Both the position numbers and the translations under genes were made by a program. The notes under the pieces are model-generated. The model was not told where the DNA came from. It did no database searches and saw only the letters and a program-made list of their open reading frames with translations. Shown one piece after another: positions 35,247-43,461 of a stretch of DNA of 64,000 nucleotides. The stretch lies in contig CANRJF010000001.1 of NCBI GenBank assembly GCA_947630855.1, positions 1 through 64,000 of the forward strand. The letters are read 5' to 3'. The stretch is from an uncultured Lachnospiraceae bacterium (GTDB taxonomy: Bacteria; Bacillota; Clostridia; Lachnospirales; Lachnospiraceae). Position 1 is the stretch's first letter; every line of letters starts with the position of its first letter.

Positions 35247-36420
35247 AACTGATGCCCTCCCGGACTAAAAGTTCTCTGACTTTTAAGAACTGATTCATAC
35301 TTAATCCTGATTCATCATACATACCTGTGGCGGACATTTCATTTAATGTCTGGTAAATTACCATGTCCTCATTCCAGGAAGTGGAAAGATTATGTTCATT
35401 TAACATTTCTATTTTCTTTAAACATGCATCCACCATATGTACAATTGCAGATTCTTTGGAAGAGGGCCTGTTAAGTTCTCCCCTGTACTCTGACAAAATC
35501 TGGATAATGTCATGGGGAAATTCCCTTTCTTCTGCCAGCCTTACCCCGTTTTGTATAAAGGGCTCTCCCTCTAAAACTCCCAGCCGGTAGTAGAAACCTG
35601 CCGCCGCTGCCACTTTATCATTCACATTGATTTCTTTGGCGCATTTTCTGGCAAGGGTGGATATTTTCATGGCATGTACATATTCTGCCATTGAATAGTT
35701 TTTAATATCCAAAACCAAAGGATAATCTTCCTGTATAATCTGCATTACGGCATCCGTGGCGGCATGGTCTGCCTGGTCATACATCCGGCTGGCAATCATC
35801 ATATAAATCATAATAACCATGAGATTAATAATCAGATTCCACTTTAACATGTCTGTGCTGCTCTTAGCATATGCCAGATAATAAAACAGCATGGGGACAG
35901 AAAGCGCTGCCGAGAGCAAAATCAAACATCCCCATATACGGTATTCCTTTTTGCGCATGGTTTTGGCAAGCTGCGCTCCCACTAATACCAAAATACAGTA
36001 AGCTGCCAGTTCATAAAAATCGGCTCCCGTGGCAACACATAAGATTACGCTTAAAAATATTCCAACGCTTGCGGCAATTTCCGGATTGGAAAGGATACTC
36101 ATAAAAAGCGCTAAAGCCACTGCCGGCATAGTATATGCCGGAATAAAATATCCTGCTAAAGTAATAAAACAGGAAAGGATATAACATCTGGAAACGCCTT
36201 TATAATGGCTGGATATATTATTGCCGATATATCCCGATAGCCTGTTACTTTCCAAAATATAAATAAGAACTGCCAAAAATATGGCATCTATTGCAAGATA
36301 TACAATATATTCATCCAGCAAAAGATTGTTTAAATATCCCAAAGCTGTGGAAATCAGCAGGGTAAATATAATTATGGCAGCTAAGCAGTGTCGTCTTGCC
36401 CTGGGCATCTTTTGTTCCAT
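35230..36420 (-). CDS. PgpH-position membrane protein with degenerate HD domain
   Basis: A 396-residue protein with roughly seven hydrophobic segments in its first 215 residues and a cytoplasmic C-terminal domain. Gene order (phoH then ybeY) and the pattern EYVHAMKISTLARKCA point to the PgpH 7TM-HD family, which degrades c-di-AMP in other Firmicutes. The metal-binding HD pair expected in YYHDIGK reads FYYRLG here, and the later HHG-type position reads YRGE. The large extracellular domain of PgpH is missing too. Catalysis is therefore unlikely; a structural or sensory role is inferred. It overlaps phoH by one base (TAATG). Confidence 0.7.
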   Translation of the reverse strand: MEQKMPRARRHCLAAIIIFTLLISTALGYLNNLLLDEYIVYLAIDAIFLAVLIYILESNRLSGYIGNNISSHYKGVSRCYILSCFITLAGYFIPAYTMPAVALALFMSILSNPEIAASVGIFLSVILCVATGADFYELAAYCILVLVGAQLAKTMRKKEYRIWGCLILLSAALSVPMLFYYLAYAKSSTDMLKWNLIINLMVIMIYMMIASRMYDQADHAATDAVMQIIQEDYPLVLDIKNYSMAEYVHAMKISTLARKCAKEINVNDKVAAAAGFYYRLGVLEGEPFIQNGVRLAEEREFPHDIIQILSEYRGELNRPSSKESAIVHMVDACLKKIEMLNEHNLSTSWNEDMVIYQTLNEMSATGMYDESGLSMNQFLKVRELLVREGISYDSKH

Positions 36421-37412
36421 TATCTTTTAACCACCTGTCTCTTTTTCTTTTTTTTCAATTGGATTTCATAATCCTCGTAGGCCTTTACGATTTTCTGTAC
36501 CAGCGGGTGCCTTACCACATCATTGCTGGTAAGTTCACAAATGCCGATATCCTCCACTTTACTAAGAACCTTAAGCGCGGTATCCAAACCCGATTTTGTC
36601 CCGGGAGCCAAATCCTTTTGGGTGGCGTCCCCTGTAATGACAACTTTTGAGCCAAATCCGATTCTGGTAAGAAACATTTTCATCTGGGCGGGGGTGGTAT
36701 TCTGTGCCTCATCTAAGATAATAAAGGCATTATCCAGTGTACGCCCCCTCATGTAGGCAAGAGGCGCCACTTCTATTAAACCTTTTTCCATATTCCGCTG
36801 AAAGCTTTCCGCTCCCATAATCTGATAGAGGGCATCATACAAAGGCCTAAGGTAAGGGTCTACTTTGCTCTGTAAATCCCCGGGAAGAAATCCCAGCTTT
36901 TCCCCTGCCTCAATGGCTGGACGGGTGAGGATAATCCTTCCCACCTCTTCATTTTTAAAAGCGGTGACAGCCATGGCAATGGCAAGGTATGTCTTTCCTG
37001 TACCGGCAGGCCCTGTGCCAAATACAATCATCCTGTCACGGATATTATCCACATAATTTTTCTGCCCTATTGTCTTGGGTTTTACCGGTTTACCCTGTAC
37101 AGTATGGCAGATACACTCCTTGTCAATCTCCACAATGGCAGATGTATTCTTCTCCATGGCAAGGGATATGGCATAGTTTACATTTTGCTCCGTGATGGTA
37201 TTTCCCCTTTTGGAGAGTTCCAAAAGCTGCCCAAACACGCCGGCAGCATTGGAAATTCCGGTATTGCTGCCTAAAATCTTAATGCTTTCACCCCGAATCA
37301 CCACTGTTACGTGAAAAGCTTTTTCGATTTTCTTAATATAAACGTCAAACTGCCCAAACACATTGGCAATATGTTCCGGCGGTATATTTACACTCAGTTC
37401 AGTCAGACTCAT
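36420..37412 (-). CDS. phoH: PhoH-family ATPase
   Basis: P-loop ATPase of the PhoH/YbeZ type, linked to RNA metabolism with YbeY. An N-terminal KH-like segment (about residues 10-100) is followed by the ATPase domain with GPAGTGKTYLAI (near residue 141) and the Walker B sequence FIILDEAQNTTP (near 233). The C-terminus is strongly basic (KKKKKRQVVKR). The length is 330. It overlaps the end of yqfD by 14 bases, and GAGGGA lies ten bases before the ATG. Confidence 0.94.
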   Translation of the reverse strand: MSLTELSVNIPPEHIANVFGQFDVYIKKIEKAFHVTVVIRGESIKILGSNTGISNAAGVFGQLLELSKRGNTITEQNVNYAISLAMEKNTSAIVEIDKECICHTVQGKPVKPKTIGQKNYVDNIRDRMIVFGTGPAGTGKTYLAIAMAVTAFKNEEVGRIILTRPAIEAGEKLGFLPGDLQSKVDPYLRPLYDALYQIMGAESFQRNMEKGLIEVAPLAYMRGRTLDNAFIILDEAQNTTPAQMKMFLTRIGFGSKVVITGDATQKDLAPGTKSGLDTALKVLSKVEDIGICELTSNDVVRHPLVQKIVKAYEDYEIQLKKKKKRQVVKR

Positions 37413-38652
37413 ATTCCTTAGTTCCCTCGTCGGTATCTATTATTTCCACCTGGGCGGCCTGGTATCTGCCGATATCTTCTAACCCGGTGATACTGCCCGT
37501 CACATGGCATTTATTCTCCTTATACTTTATCATAACATTTTTATCTACTATTTGAACACCCTTTTCTTCTAATTTTTTTAAAAACTGTGAAAAATTTTCT
37601 TTTGCCTGCTGTTTTGCCTGTTCTTTTGATAAAGTTATCTGTTTATAATCACATTGGGAATAGGTGATTTTGTTGATTGTTATGGGGATATAATAATCTT
37701 TTGCAATGGCAAGCTGGCGGCTTTCTTTGTAAACCATACAGGGTTCTTTTATTTTATGGAAGGAAGGAATTTCTATTTTATAAGAAAAAGCAGATAATTC
37801 ATAACGGCAGAAAGATTCTCCTGTTTTCACTTTCTGCGTGTACTGCAGGGGAAAACTATCTTCATAAGTATATGTAGTCTGTCCCAAAATATCCGCGTCG
37901 GAACAGGTATAAACATAATTAATGATTTCCTGGCTGTCATTGTAGATATCCAGCCTTGAAGATACCAGAACATCCCCTGCTTTTACTTCACTTCCTGCTT
38001 TTACCTGGGGTGTACCCTTTCTTGTAATAATGGAAGTAACCACGGCATCCTGCTTTGCCACAATATCGTAGGCGCCTTCCATTTCCTCCTTTGATTCCAT
38101 ATGGCTTTTGCTGCCCAATAGATTTTCCTGAATATCAATGGTCATTTTTGTCCCGTTTAAACGTACAGATGCCCAGATAATATCTTCATATTCAGAGCGC
38201 AGTTCTTCTTCCAGCTTTGCACAGTTAATCCTGCTTTTTTTTGTCCCGAAAGCCGAATTTTTTTCTTCCAGGAAAGTAAGAATCGTCTCGTCCGTAATGG
38301 AGGAATTGCCGTTAATGTCAATCAGCCAGATAAAAGTTGTAAGGTACAGTAAAAAAGCAATACATCCTGCAATTCCGGCAAAAAAAACTTTTCGCTTTCT
38401 GTACCTGTACAAAAAAAAGGGAAAACCCACCCGTTTTAAAATAACAAGACGGGTTTTTGTCTTTTTCAGCAATGGTTTTAATTTGCGGAACCCTGCAAGG
38501 CTGATATAAAATTCATAATACTCCCCCCCGTTGGACAGGTTCCAGATTAAAATATTGTGGTTGCTGCATAAATTTAAAAAACGTTCCGGAGAATATCCGC
38601 TTAAACGTACCAGTAAAAAACCACGAAAATACTTGACGATGGAAAGGAACAT
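37399..38652 (-). CDS. yqfD: Sporulation protein YqfD
   Basis: Membrane protein of 417 residues, homologous to YqfD/SpoIV-associated proteins required for efficient sporulation in Bacillus. An N-terminal cytoplasmic portion (to about residue 85) precedes a single hydrophobic segment (FFAGIAGCIAFLLYLTTFIW) and a large extracytoplasmic domain. The track start at 38673 lies inside yqfC; the ATG at 38652 has AGGAGG six bases upstream and is preferred. It is co-transcribed with yqfC and phoH. Confidence 0.88.
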   Translation of the reverse strand: MFLSIVKYFRGFLLVRLSGYSPERFLNLCSNHNILIWNLSNGGEYYEFYISLAGFRKLKPLLKKTKTRLVILKRVGFPFFLYRYRKRKVFFAGIAGCIAFLLYLTTFIWLIDINGNSSITDETILTFLEEKNSAFGTKKSRINCAKLEEELRSEYEDIIWASVRLNGTKMTIDIQENLLGSKSHMESKEEMEGAYDIVAKQDAVVTSIITRKGTPQVKAGSEVKAGDVLVSSRLDIYNDSQEIINYVYTCSDADILGQTTYTYEDSFPLQYTQKVKTGESFCRYELSAFSYKIEIPSFHKIKEPCMVYKESRQLAIAKDYYIPITINKITYSQCDYKQITLSKEQAKQQAKENFSQFLKKLEEKGVQIVDKNVMIKYKENKCHVTGSITGLEDIGRYQAAQVEIIDTDEGTKEYESD

Positions 38653-38662
38653 GCGTTTCCTC

Positions 38663-38944
38663 CTAATTTTCATACAGTACGGAATCGATGATTCCCGTTA
38701 TTTTCATCTCTTCGTTGGTGTAATAACTGATATGCAGATTTTTCCCTTGTATTACCAGATGGCAGGTCTTTGTCTGCAGGCGGATATTCGTCTGATTATA
38801 TTCTAAGAGTCCCCGGTAATTTTCTACCAGCATCTCCCCTCTTCCTGTAATGGACACTAATACCGCGCCATACATTAAGTCTTTGGGCAGTTCCAAGGTG
38901 TCTACCAATTCTTCTTTCCATTTTCCAACATTGATTTTTCCCAT
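38663..38944 (-). CDS. yqfC: Sporulation protein YqfC
   Basis: Small protein of 93 residues in the YqfC family, found beside yqfD in spore-formers. Conserved features are LELPKDLMYGA, the ENYRGLLEY block and a C-terminal GIIDSVLYE strand. Its molecular role is unknown. There is no clear Shine-Dalgarno before the ATG, only AGTGAAAC. A SigE-like promoter lies so close upstream that the transcript may start at the start codon. It is the first gene of yqfC-yqfD-phoH-ybeY. Confidence 0.88.
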   Translation of the reverse strand: MGKINVGKWKEELVDTLELPKDLMYGAVLVSITGRGEMLVENYRGLLEYNQTNIRLQTKTCHLVIQGKNLHISYYTNEEMKITGIIDSVLYEN

Positions 38945-38949
38945 GTTTC

Positions 38950-38978
38950 ACTATATGTAAAACGGGAAGGATTTATGC
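38950..38978 (-). promoter_or_regulatory. SigE-like promoter for yqfC
   Basis: On the minus strand GCATAA (-35-like), 15 bases of spacer and CATATAGT (-10-like) resemble the mother-cell SigE consensus. In B. subtilis the yqfC operon is SigE-dependent. The -10 ends only five bases before the ATG, which would make the mRNA essentially leaderless. Confidence 0.45.
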
Positions 38979-39008
38979 GGATTTCCCCGTATCTATGAGG
39001 AAATTCGC
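38977..39008 (-). terminator. Possible hairpin at the end of the nucleoside phosphorylase gene
   Basis: On the minus strand GCGAATTTCC and GGAAATCCGC pair with one mismatch around a 12-base loop that contains the stop codon. There is no T-run, and one arm overlaps the -35 element of yqfC, so termination is uncertain. Confidence 0.3.
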
Positions 39009-40300
39009 AATTTTACCATAGGTTCTTCTTTTGGCGGATTATCCTTTATGGTGTATGCGGATAAAATCTGCCGGTGTGCCTTACGTATTTTCTCTTTATC
39101 ATTCCCGTAAATTACTGCCAAAGGCTCTCCCTGTTTTACAGCCATGCCTTTTTTCTTTTCCAAAAGGATTCCCACAGACAAATCAATAACGCTTGATTTT
39201 GTTTCTCTGCCGCCCCCTAACGCCATACAGGCATTTCCAATTATCTCTGCTTGAATGCCTGTCACATAACCTGTTTTATCTGCCGTTACAGCTTCCGTAT
39301 AGTCTGCTTTTGGAAATTTATTCACATCCCATACATAAGAGGCATCGCCCCCCTGGGCAGACACAAATTCTGCCATCTTCTCTTTTGCCCTTCCGCTGTT
39401 TATACATTCTTCCATCATGGCTTTTGCCTTTTCCCCGGTATCCGCCTTTTTTGTCAGAAGCAGAATTTCCGTCCCCAGAGCGTAAACCACCTCCATTAAA
39501 TCGGCAGGGCCCATGCCGGATAAGGCGGAAACTGCCTCTGCCACTTCAAGGGAATTTCCCACGGCATTGCCTAAAGGCTGGTCCATGTCGGTGATAACCG
39601 CTGCCATAGATTTGCCTGCCATAGTGCCGATTTTTACCATTGCCTCTGCCAATGCCCTGGAATCCTCAAATTTTTTCATAAAGGCGCCGGAACCGGTTTT
39701 TACATCCAAAACAATTATATCGCTGCCGGAGGCTAATTTTTTGCTCATAATACTGCTGGCAATCAAAGACATTTGGTCTACGGTGGCAGTCACATCCCTT
39801 AAGGCGTACAATTTCTTGTCTGCCGGGGCAAGATTTGCTGTCTGTCCTGCGATGGCAATGCCTATGTCGTTGACATTTTTTATAAAAGTTTCCTGTGATA
39901 TGCCGGTACAAAAACCCGGAAAACATTCCAGTTTATCAATGGTTCCTCCGGTAAAGCCAAGCCCTCTGCCTGCCATTTTGGCAATCTTTACCCCCAACGC
40001 CGCCATAATGGGAGCCAGAACCAGTGTGGTTTTATCTCCCACGCCGCCTGTGCTGTGCTTGTCTGCTTTAACGCCTTCAATTCCTGACAAATCTAAAGTT
40101 TCCCCGCTGTCTCTCATGGCAAGGGTTAAATCCAGGGTTTCTTTATCATTAAGCCCCGTAAAGCAGATAGCCATTGTCATAGCTGACATCTGGTAATCCG
40201 GTATTGTGCCATTGGTATAGTTTTCTATCATATAATTAATTTCTTCCGTAGACAAAATTTTTCCCTGTTTTTTCTTTTGGATTAGGTCGTACATGCGCAT
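38993..40300 (-). CDS. deoA: Pyrimidine-nucleoside/thymidine phosphorylase
   Basis: Phosphorolyses thymidine, deoxyuridine or uridine to the base and (deoxy)ribose-1-phosphate. It is 435 residues long. The signature KHSTGGVGDKT is near residue 81 and carries the phosphate-binding site; MAGRGLGFTGGTIDKL near residue 108 contacts the base. Whether it is Pdp-like (broad) or strict DeoA cannot be read directly. AGGAGG precedes the ATG by eight bases. It has its own upstream promoter-like sequence. Confidence 0.93.
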   Translation of the reverse strand: MRMYDLIQKKKQGKILSTEEINYMIENYTNGTIPDYQMSAMTMAICFTGLNDKETLDLTLAMRDSGETLDLSGIEGVKADKHSTGGVGDKTTLVLAPIMAALGVKIAKMAGRGLGFTGGTIDKLECFPGFCTGISQETFIKNVNDIGIAIAGQTANLAPADKKLYALRDVTATVDQMSLIASSIMSKKLASGSDIIVLDVKTGSGAFMKKFEDSRALAEAMVKIGTMAGKSMAAVITDMDQPLGNAVGNSLEVAEAVSALSGMGPADLMEVVYALGTEILLLTKKADTGEKAKAMMEECINSGRAKEKMAEFVSAQGGDASYVWDVNKFPKADYTEAVTADKTGYVTGIQAEIIGNACMALGGGRETKSSVIDLSVGILLEKKKGMAVKQGEPLAVIYGNDKEKIRKAHRQILSAYTIKDNPPKEEPMVKLRISS

Positions 40301-40325
40301 ATGGGTTTCCTCCTTATGTTATTAT

Positions 40326-40353
40326 ATATTACTTCTTCACATGCGGATTTCAA
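40326..40353 (-). promoter_or_regulatory. Probable vegetative promoter for the phosphorylase gene
   Basis: TTGAAA, a 16-base spacer and TAATAT on the minus strand lie 26 bases before the start codon, followed by a normal leader with AGGAGG. Confidence 0.45.
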
Positions 40354-40384
40354 AAAATAATTGAAATAAGAGTTATACTTTCTT

Positions 40385-40864
40385 TTATTTATGATACGGC
40401 TCCCCATGGATAATCCGGTAAGAACGGTAAATCTGCTCCAATAAAATTACCCGCATAAGCTGATGGGGAAATGTCATTTTGGAAAAGCTTAAGATTTCAT
40501 CCGCCCTTTTTAACACCTGGGCGGATAATCCCAGGGAACCGCCGATTATAAATGCAATATGGCCTTTTCCCATAATCCCCAAATGCTCTATGTGTCCGGC
40601 TAATTCCGGGGAATCCATCATATTCCCGTCAATGGCTAGGGCAATCACATACATATCATCCCCTATGAGCCTTAAAATTCTCTCCCCTTCCTTTTCTTTA
40701 ATCCGGTTTATTGCAGCCTCACCTGCCCCCTCCGGCGTCTTTTCGTCCGCGACTTCCATAATGTTAAGTTTACAGTAACGGCTTAAACGTTTCCCATATT
40801 CCGCTGCCGCCTTTTTAAAAAAATCTTCTTTTATTTTTCCTACACATATAATTGATATTTTCAT
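40385..40864 (-). CDS. rlmH: 23S rRNA pseudouridine-1915 N3-methyltransferase RlmH
   Basis: SPOUT methyltransferase that methylates pseudouridine 1915 of 23S rRNA in the assembled ribosome, using SAM. The 159-residue protein shows the N-terminal IICVGKIKE, the SAM-knot sequence FIIGGSLGLSAQ near residue 105 and the C-terminal HQLMRVILLEQIYRSYRI block with HGEPYHK. No Shine-Dalgarno is visible before its ATG. A consensus promoter ends six bases upstream, so translation is probably leaderless. Confidence 0.95.
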   Translation of the reverse strand: MKISIICVGKIKEDFFKKAAAEYGKRLSRYCKLNIMEVADEKTPEGAGEAAINRIKEKEGERILRLIGDDMYVIALAIDGNMMDSPELAGHIEHLGIMGKGHIAFIIGGSLGLSAQVLKRADEILSFSKMTFPHQLMRVILLEQIYRSYRIIHGEPYHK

Positions 40865-40870
40865 AAGAGG

Positions 40871-40899
40871 ATTATAACGTTATTCTGTTAAAAGGTCAA
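40871..40899 (-). promoter_or_regulatory. Consensus vegetative promoter for rlmH
   Basis: TTGACC, exactly 17 bases, and TATAAT on the minus strand. The -10 hexamer ends six bases before the rlmH ATG, so the expected transcription start coincides with the A of the start codon. Confidence 0.75.
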
Positions 40900-40905
40900 A
40901 CAATG

Positions 40906-40914
40906 TGTTATACT
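40906..40914 (+). promoter_or_regulatory. Extended -10 promoter for xpt
   Basis: TGTTATACT matches an extended -10 element 58 bases before the xpt start. The presumed -35 region overlaps the rlmH promoter from the other strand, so the two divergent promoters share sequence. Confidence 0.4.
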
Positions 40915-40972
40915 TAATCTGGTAACGTTTTATACGCTGCTTTCATCACATTAAATTTAGGAGGAAATACAT

Positions 40973-41545
40973 ATGGATATATTAAAGACAAGAATTCTTG
41001 CGGAAGGAGTGGCGGAAAGCGACAGCATTTTAAAGGTAGACAGCTTTTTAAACCATCAGGTAGACCCGGAGTTAATGGGGCAAATCGGGGATGAATTTGC
41101 CGCACATTTTTCAAAAGAAGGCATTACGAAGGTGGTAACTATTGAAAGTTCCGGCATTGCCCCGGCTTTAATGACCGCATCTTCCCTAAAAGTCCCCATG
41201 GTTATTTTGAAAAAAGAACCTTCCAAAGTTTTAAACCAAAATCTTTACCAGACCGTTGTGACTTCCTATACAAAAGGCATCAGCTATGAACTCACACTGG
41301 CGGGAAAATTCATAAATGAAAATGACCATGTGCTGATTATTGACGATTTTCTCGCCGACGGGGAGGCAGCTACCGGCGCCATCCGACTAATCAGGAAAGC
41401 CCATGCCACCATTGGGGGAATCGGGGTTCTCATTGAAAAATCCTTCCAGCCGGGAAGAAAGAAACTGGAAGAACAGGGATTTTCCGTTTATTCCCTGGCA
41501 AAAATTGAAAGCCTTGCAGACGGAAAAATCCGGTTTGCAGAATGA
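40973..41545 (+). CDS. xpt: Xanthine phosphoribosyltransferase
   Basis: Salvages xanthine to XMP using PRPP. The 190-residue protein has the type I PRTase fold: [11 protein letters not shown] near residue 60 binds the purine side, and [14 protein letters not shown] near residue 122 is the PRPP loop. AGGAGG precedes the ATG. It diverges from rlmH. No purine riboswitch fits in the short leader (about 50 bases), so its control must differ from the B. subtilis xpt operon. The terminator stem includes its last codons. Confidence 0.93.
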   Translation: MDILKTRILAEGVAESDSILKVDSFLNHQVDPELMGQIGDEFAAHFSKEGITKVVTIESSGIAPALMTASSLKVPMVILKKEPSKVLNQNLYQTVVTSYTKGISYELTLAGKFINENDHVLIIDDFLADGEAATGAIRLIRKAHATIGGIGVLIEKSFQPGRKKLEEQGFSVYSLAKIESLADGKIRFAE

Positions 41546-41566
41546 AACCGGATTATCTGTTTTTTT
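41528..41566 (+). terminator. Intrinsic terminator overlapping the xpt stop codon
   Basis: ATCCGGTTT (41528-41536) and AAACCGGAT (41545-41553) form a nine-base-pair stem whose loop and right arm contain the xpt stop codon, with TCTGTTTTTTT after it. It also abuts the convergent gene's stop at 41553. Confidence 0.8.
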
Positions 41567-42440
41567 GAATGGTATACAATGCTTCTGCCACTTCACTGTA
41601 AAAACCCTTTGGGCTTTTGGCAACAGCCAGCACAAGGGTTTTTCCCTTTTTTAATATGATTTCTCCCTGGTAAAGTCTGCCGGATGCCACAGGGTCGCTG
41701 CCGTCGGTGGTGTAATATATATCATATCCATTGGAAGAGACAATTTCAATCCTGTCGCTGGCATATGTACCGGAATCCGGTTTAAATTCAGGCTTTTTAA
41801 CTGTATAGCTTTCAAAAAGTTCCTGCAATTCAATATTGTCTTCTACTTTCCTGCTAAGTTCCCGTATCTTATCATAATCCTCTTGGCTTTCGTATATATC
41901 AATTAATTTCTGGCAGGATTCTTTGTCATAACCGTTACGGGAAACTACCTGCTCTATTACGGAAGCCGCCTTATCTTCCTGCCCCATTTCCAGATAAATA
42001 TCTGCTATTTCATAGGGGGCATTAATATCCTCCGGCCTTAATTCCCAGGCGCGGCCATAATAATACAATGCATCTTCAAGCTGTTCCTCATCCTGGCATT
42101 CCGCCGCTAAATCGTATTGATAATCGTAACTGTTTTTCTGGTATTCTACTATTCTGTGGCTCACATAGAAAAGAACTACCACTGAAGCGAGAGATAAAAG
42201 TCCTACTAAAGCCCAGAGTATTCTATATTTAACTATTGTTTTTTTATCTTCCCCGGCATCCTTTTTGTCAAGTATTCTTTTTTTCTTATCTGTTGTACCG
42301 TTTACCCCCTTAGAGACAATATCACTTAACATATCATCTTCCAGGAAATTGTAATCCGGCACAAGCCGTACTTCCGCACCGCAGACACTGCAATATATTT
42401 TACCGGCAAGAATCGGGGCACCGCATTTTGAACATCTCAT
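41553..42440 (-). CDS. Zinc-ribbon, TPR and chitobiase-C-like domain membrane protein
   Basis: Protein of 295 residues with four visible parts. A zinc ribbon (CSKC and CSVC, residues 3-20) is followed by a linker and a transmembrane helix near residues 73-95 (ILWALVGLLSLASVVVLFYV). A TPR-like helical region spans about 105-210 (ALYYYGRAWELRPEDINAP). The C-terminal beta domain, about 220-290, has YDIYYTTDGSDP, typical of chitobiase/FN3-like carbohydrate-associated modules. It might sense or bind wall material; no enzyme motif is seen. AGGAA precedes the ATG. It is next to folD. Confidence 0.75.
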   Translation of the reverse strand: MRCSKCGAPILAGKIYCSVCGAEVRLVPDYNFLEDDMLSDIVSKGVNGTTDKKKRILDKKDAGEDKKTIVKYRILWALVGLLSLASVVVLFYVSHRIVEYQKNSYDYQYDLAAECQDEEQLEDALYYYGRAWELRPEDINAPYEIADIYLEMGQEDKAASVIEQVVSRNGYDKESCQKLIDIYESQEDYDKIRELSRKVEDNIELQELFESYTVKKPEFKPDSGTYASDRIEIVSSNGYDIYYTTDGSDPVASGRLYQGEIILKKGKTLVLAVAKSPKGFYSEVAEALYTIQKNR

Positions 42441-42486
42441 TTTATATTCCTAACTTATCCATTACAACAACAGCATCAACATCAAA

Positions 42487-43335
42487 TCAATCTTTCATTC
42501 CTGTCATAGCTTTCACGCAATTATACATCAGCATTGCAATGGTCATAGGCCCAACGCCTCCCGGCACCGGTGTAATCAAAGAAGCCTTCTTTTCCGCCTC
42601 ATCAAATTTTACATCCCCGGACAGTTTATTGTTCTCGTCCCTGTGAATACCCACATCAATTACCACTGCCCCTTCTTTAATATAATCCCCGGTGATAAAC
42701 TTATTTTTACCAATGGCTACAATTAAAATATCTGCCGTCTTACATATGTCCTGTAAATTTTTTGTATGGGAATGGGTTATGGTAACGGTTGCATTCTCAC
42801 GAAGCATTAAAAGCGCCATGGGTTTTCCCACAATATTGCTTCGCCCTACAATCACACAGTTTTTACCGTCTATATTTACATGGGAACGTTTTAACAGTTC
42901 TATAATCCCGGCGGGAGTACAGGATACAAACCCCGGCTGCCCGATAGTGAGAGAACCCACACTCTCCGGGTGAAAACCGTCCACATCCTTTTTCGGGGAA
43001 ATTCCGTTGATAATCGTTTTTTCATCAATATGGGAAGGCAGGGGAAGCTGCACTAAAATTCCGTTGACAGATGCATCCTCATTTAACTGCCCAATAAGCT
43101 TTAACAATTCTTCCTGGGTAGTTTCTGCCGGAAGTTCATAGGATTTTGATTTGATCCCAATATATTCACAGGCTTTTTTCTTATTCCTCACATACACACA
43201 GGATGCCGGGTCATCCCCCACCTGGACAACGGCAAGGCAGCCTTCGATTCCCTGGCTTTTAAGGCTTGCCACCTTTTCTTTCAATTCCTCTTTGATTTCT
43301 GCGGAAATTTTCTTTCCATCTATAATTTCTGCCAT
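42487..43335 (-). CDS. folD: Methylenetetrahydrofolate dehydrogenase/cyclohydrolase
   Basis: Bifunctional enzyme interconverting methylene-THF, methenyl-THF and formyl-THF. The 282-residue protein shows [14 protein letters not shown] (catalytic Tyr and Lys region near residue 50), QLPLPSHID near residue 98 and the NADP loop [11 protein letters not shown] near residue 165. The ATG at 43335 has GGAGG four bases upstream; the longer ORF reaches into a tandem repeat and is rejected. It lies downstream of fhs, so two one-carbon enzymes sit together. Confidence 0.95.
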   Translation of the reverse strand: MAEIIDGKKISAEIKEELKEKVASLKSQGIEGCLAVVQVGDDPASCVYVRNKKKACEYIGIKSKSYELPAETTQEELLKLIGQLNEDASVNGILVQLPLPSHIDEKTIINGISPKKDVDGFHPESVGSLTIGQPGFVSCTPAGIIELLKRSHVNIDGKNCVIVGRSNIVGKPMALLMLRENATVTITHSHTKNLQDICKTADILIVAIGKNKFITGDYIKEGAVVIDVGIHRDENNKLSGDVKFDEAEKKASLITPVPGGVGPMTIAMLMYNCVKAMTGMKD

Positions 43336-43450
43336 GTTTCCTCCTTTTTTGTCCTGCTTTTTGGACATACAGGTATACCCGAAGGGTGTTTCCTCCTTTT
43401 TTGTCCTGTTTTTTGGACATACAGGTATACCCGAAGGGTGTCTCCTCCTT
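43336..43450. repeat. 52-bp tandem duplication carrying a ribosome-binding site
   Basis: Two units, 43336-43387 and 43388-43439, differ at one base (CTGCTTTTT against CTGTTTTTT). A third partial copy of about 11 bases follows. In the gene direction each unit contains ACCCTTCGGGT (a small hairpin), a GTCC/GGAC stem and AAAAAAGGAGGAAAC, so the folD Shine-Dalgarno is present twice. It fills most of the gap between fhs and folD. Confidence 0.9.
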
Positions 43451-43461
43451 ATAACGGGTCT

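Noticed and set aside
39513-40196. 227-residue plus-strand ORF opposite the pyrimidine-nucleoside phosphorylase gene
   Set aside because: It is the antisense shadow of a strongly conserved enzyme gene and has no Shine-Dalgarno.
40915-40972. Purine riboswitch upstream of xpt
   Set aside because: The leader is about 50 bases and shows no three-way junction core; it is too short for the known aptamer plus terminator.
43336-43368. N-terminal extension of FolD ([11 protein letters not shown]...)
   Set aside because: It is encoded by the tandem repeat, lacks its own Shine-Dalgarno and adds nothing found in FolD; the ATG at 43335 has a strong site.
43336-43450. CRISPR array
   Set aside because: Only two full units with no distinct spacers and no cas genes; it is a simple tandem duplication.
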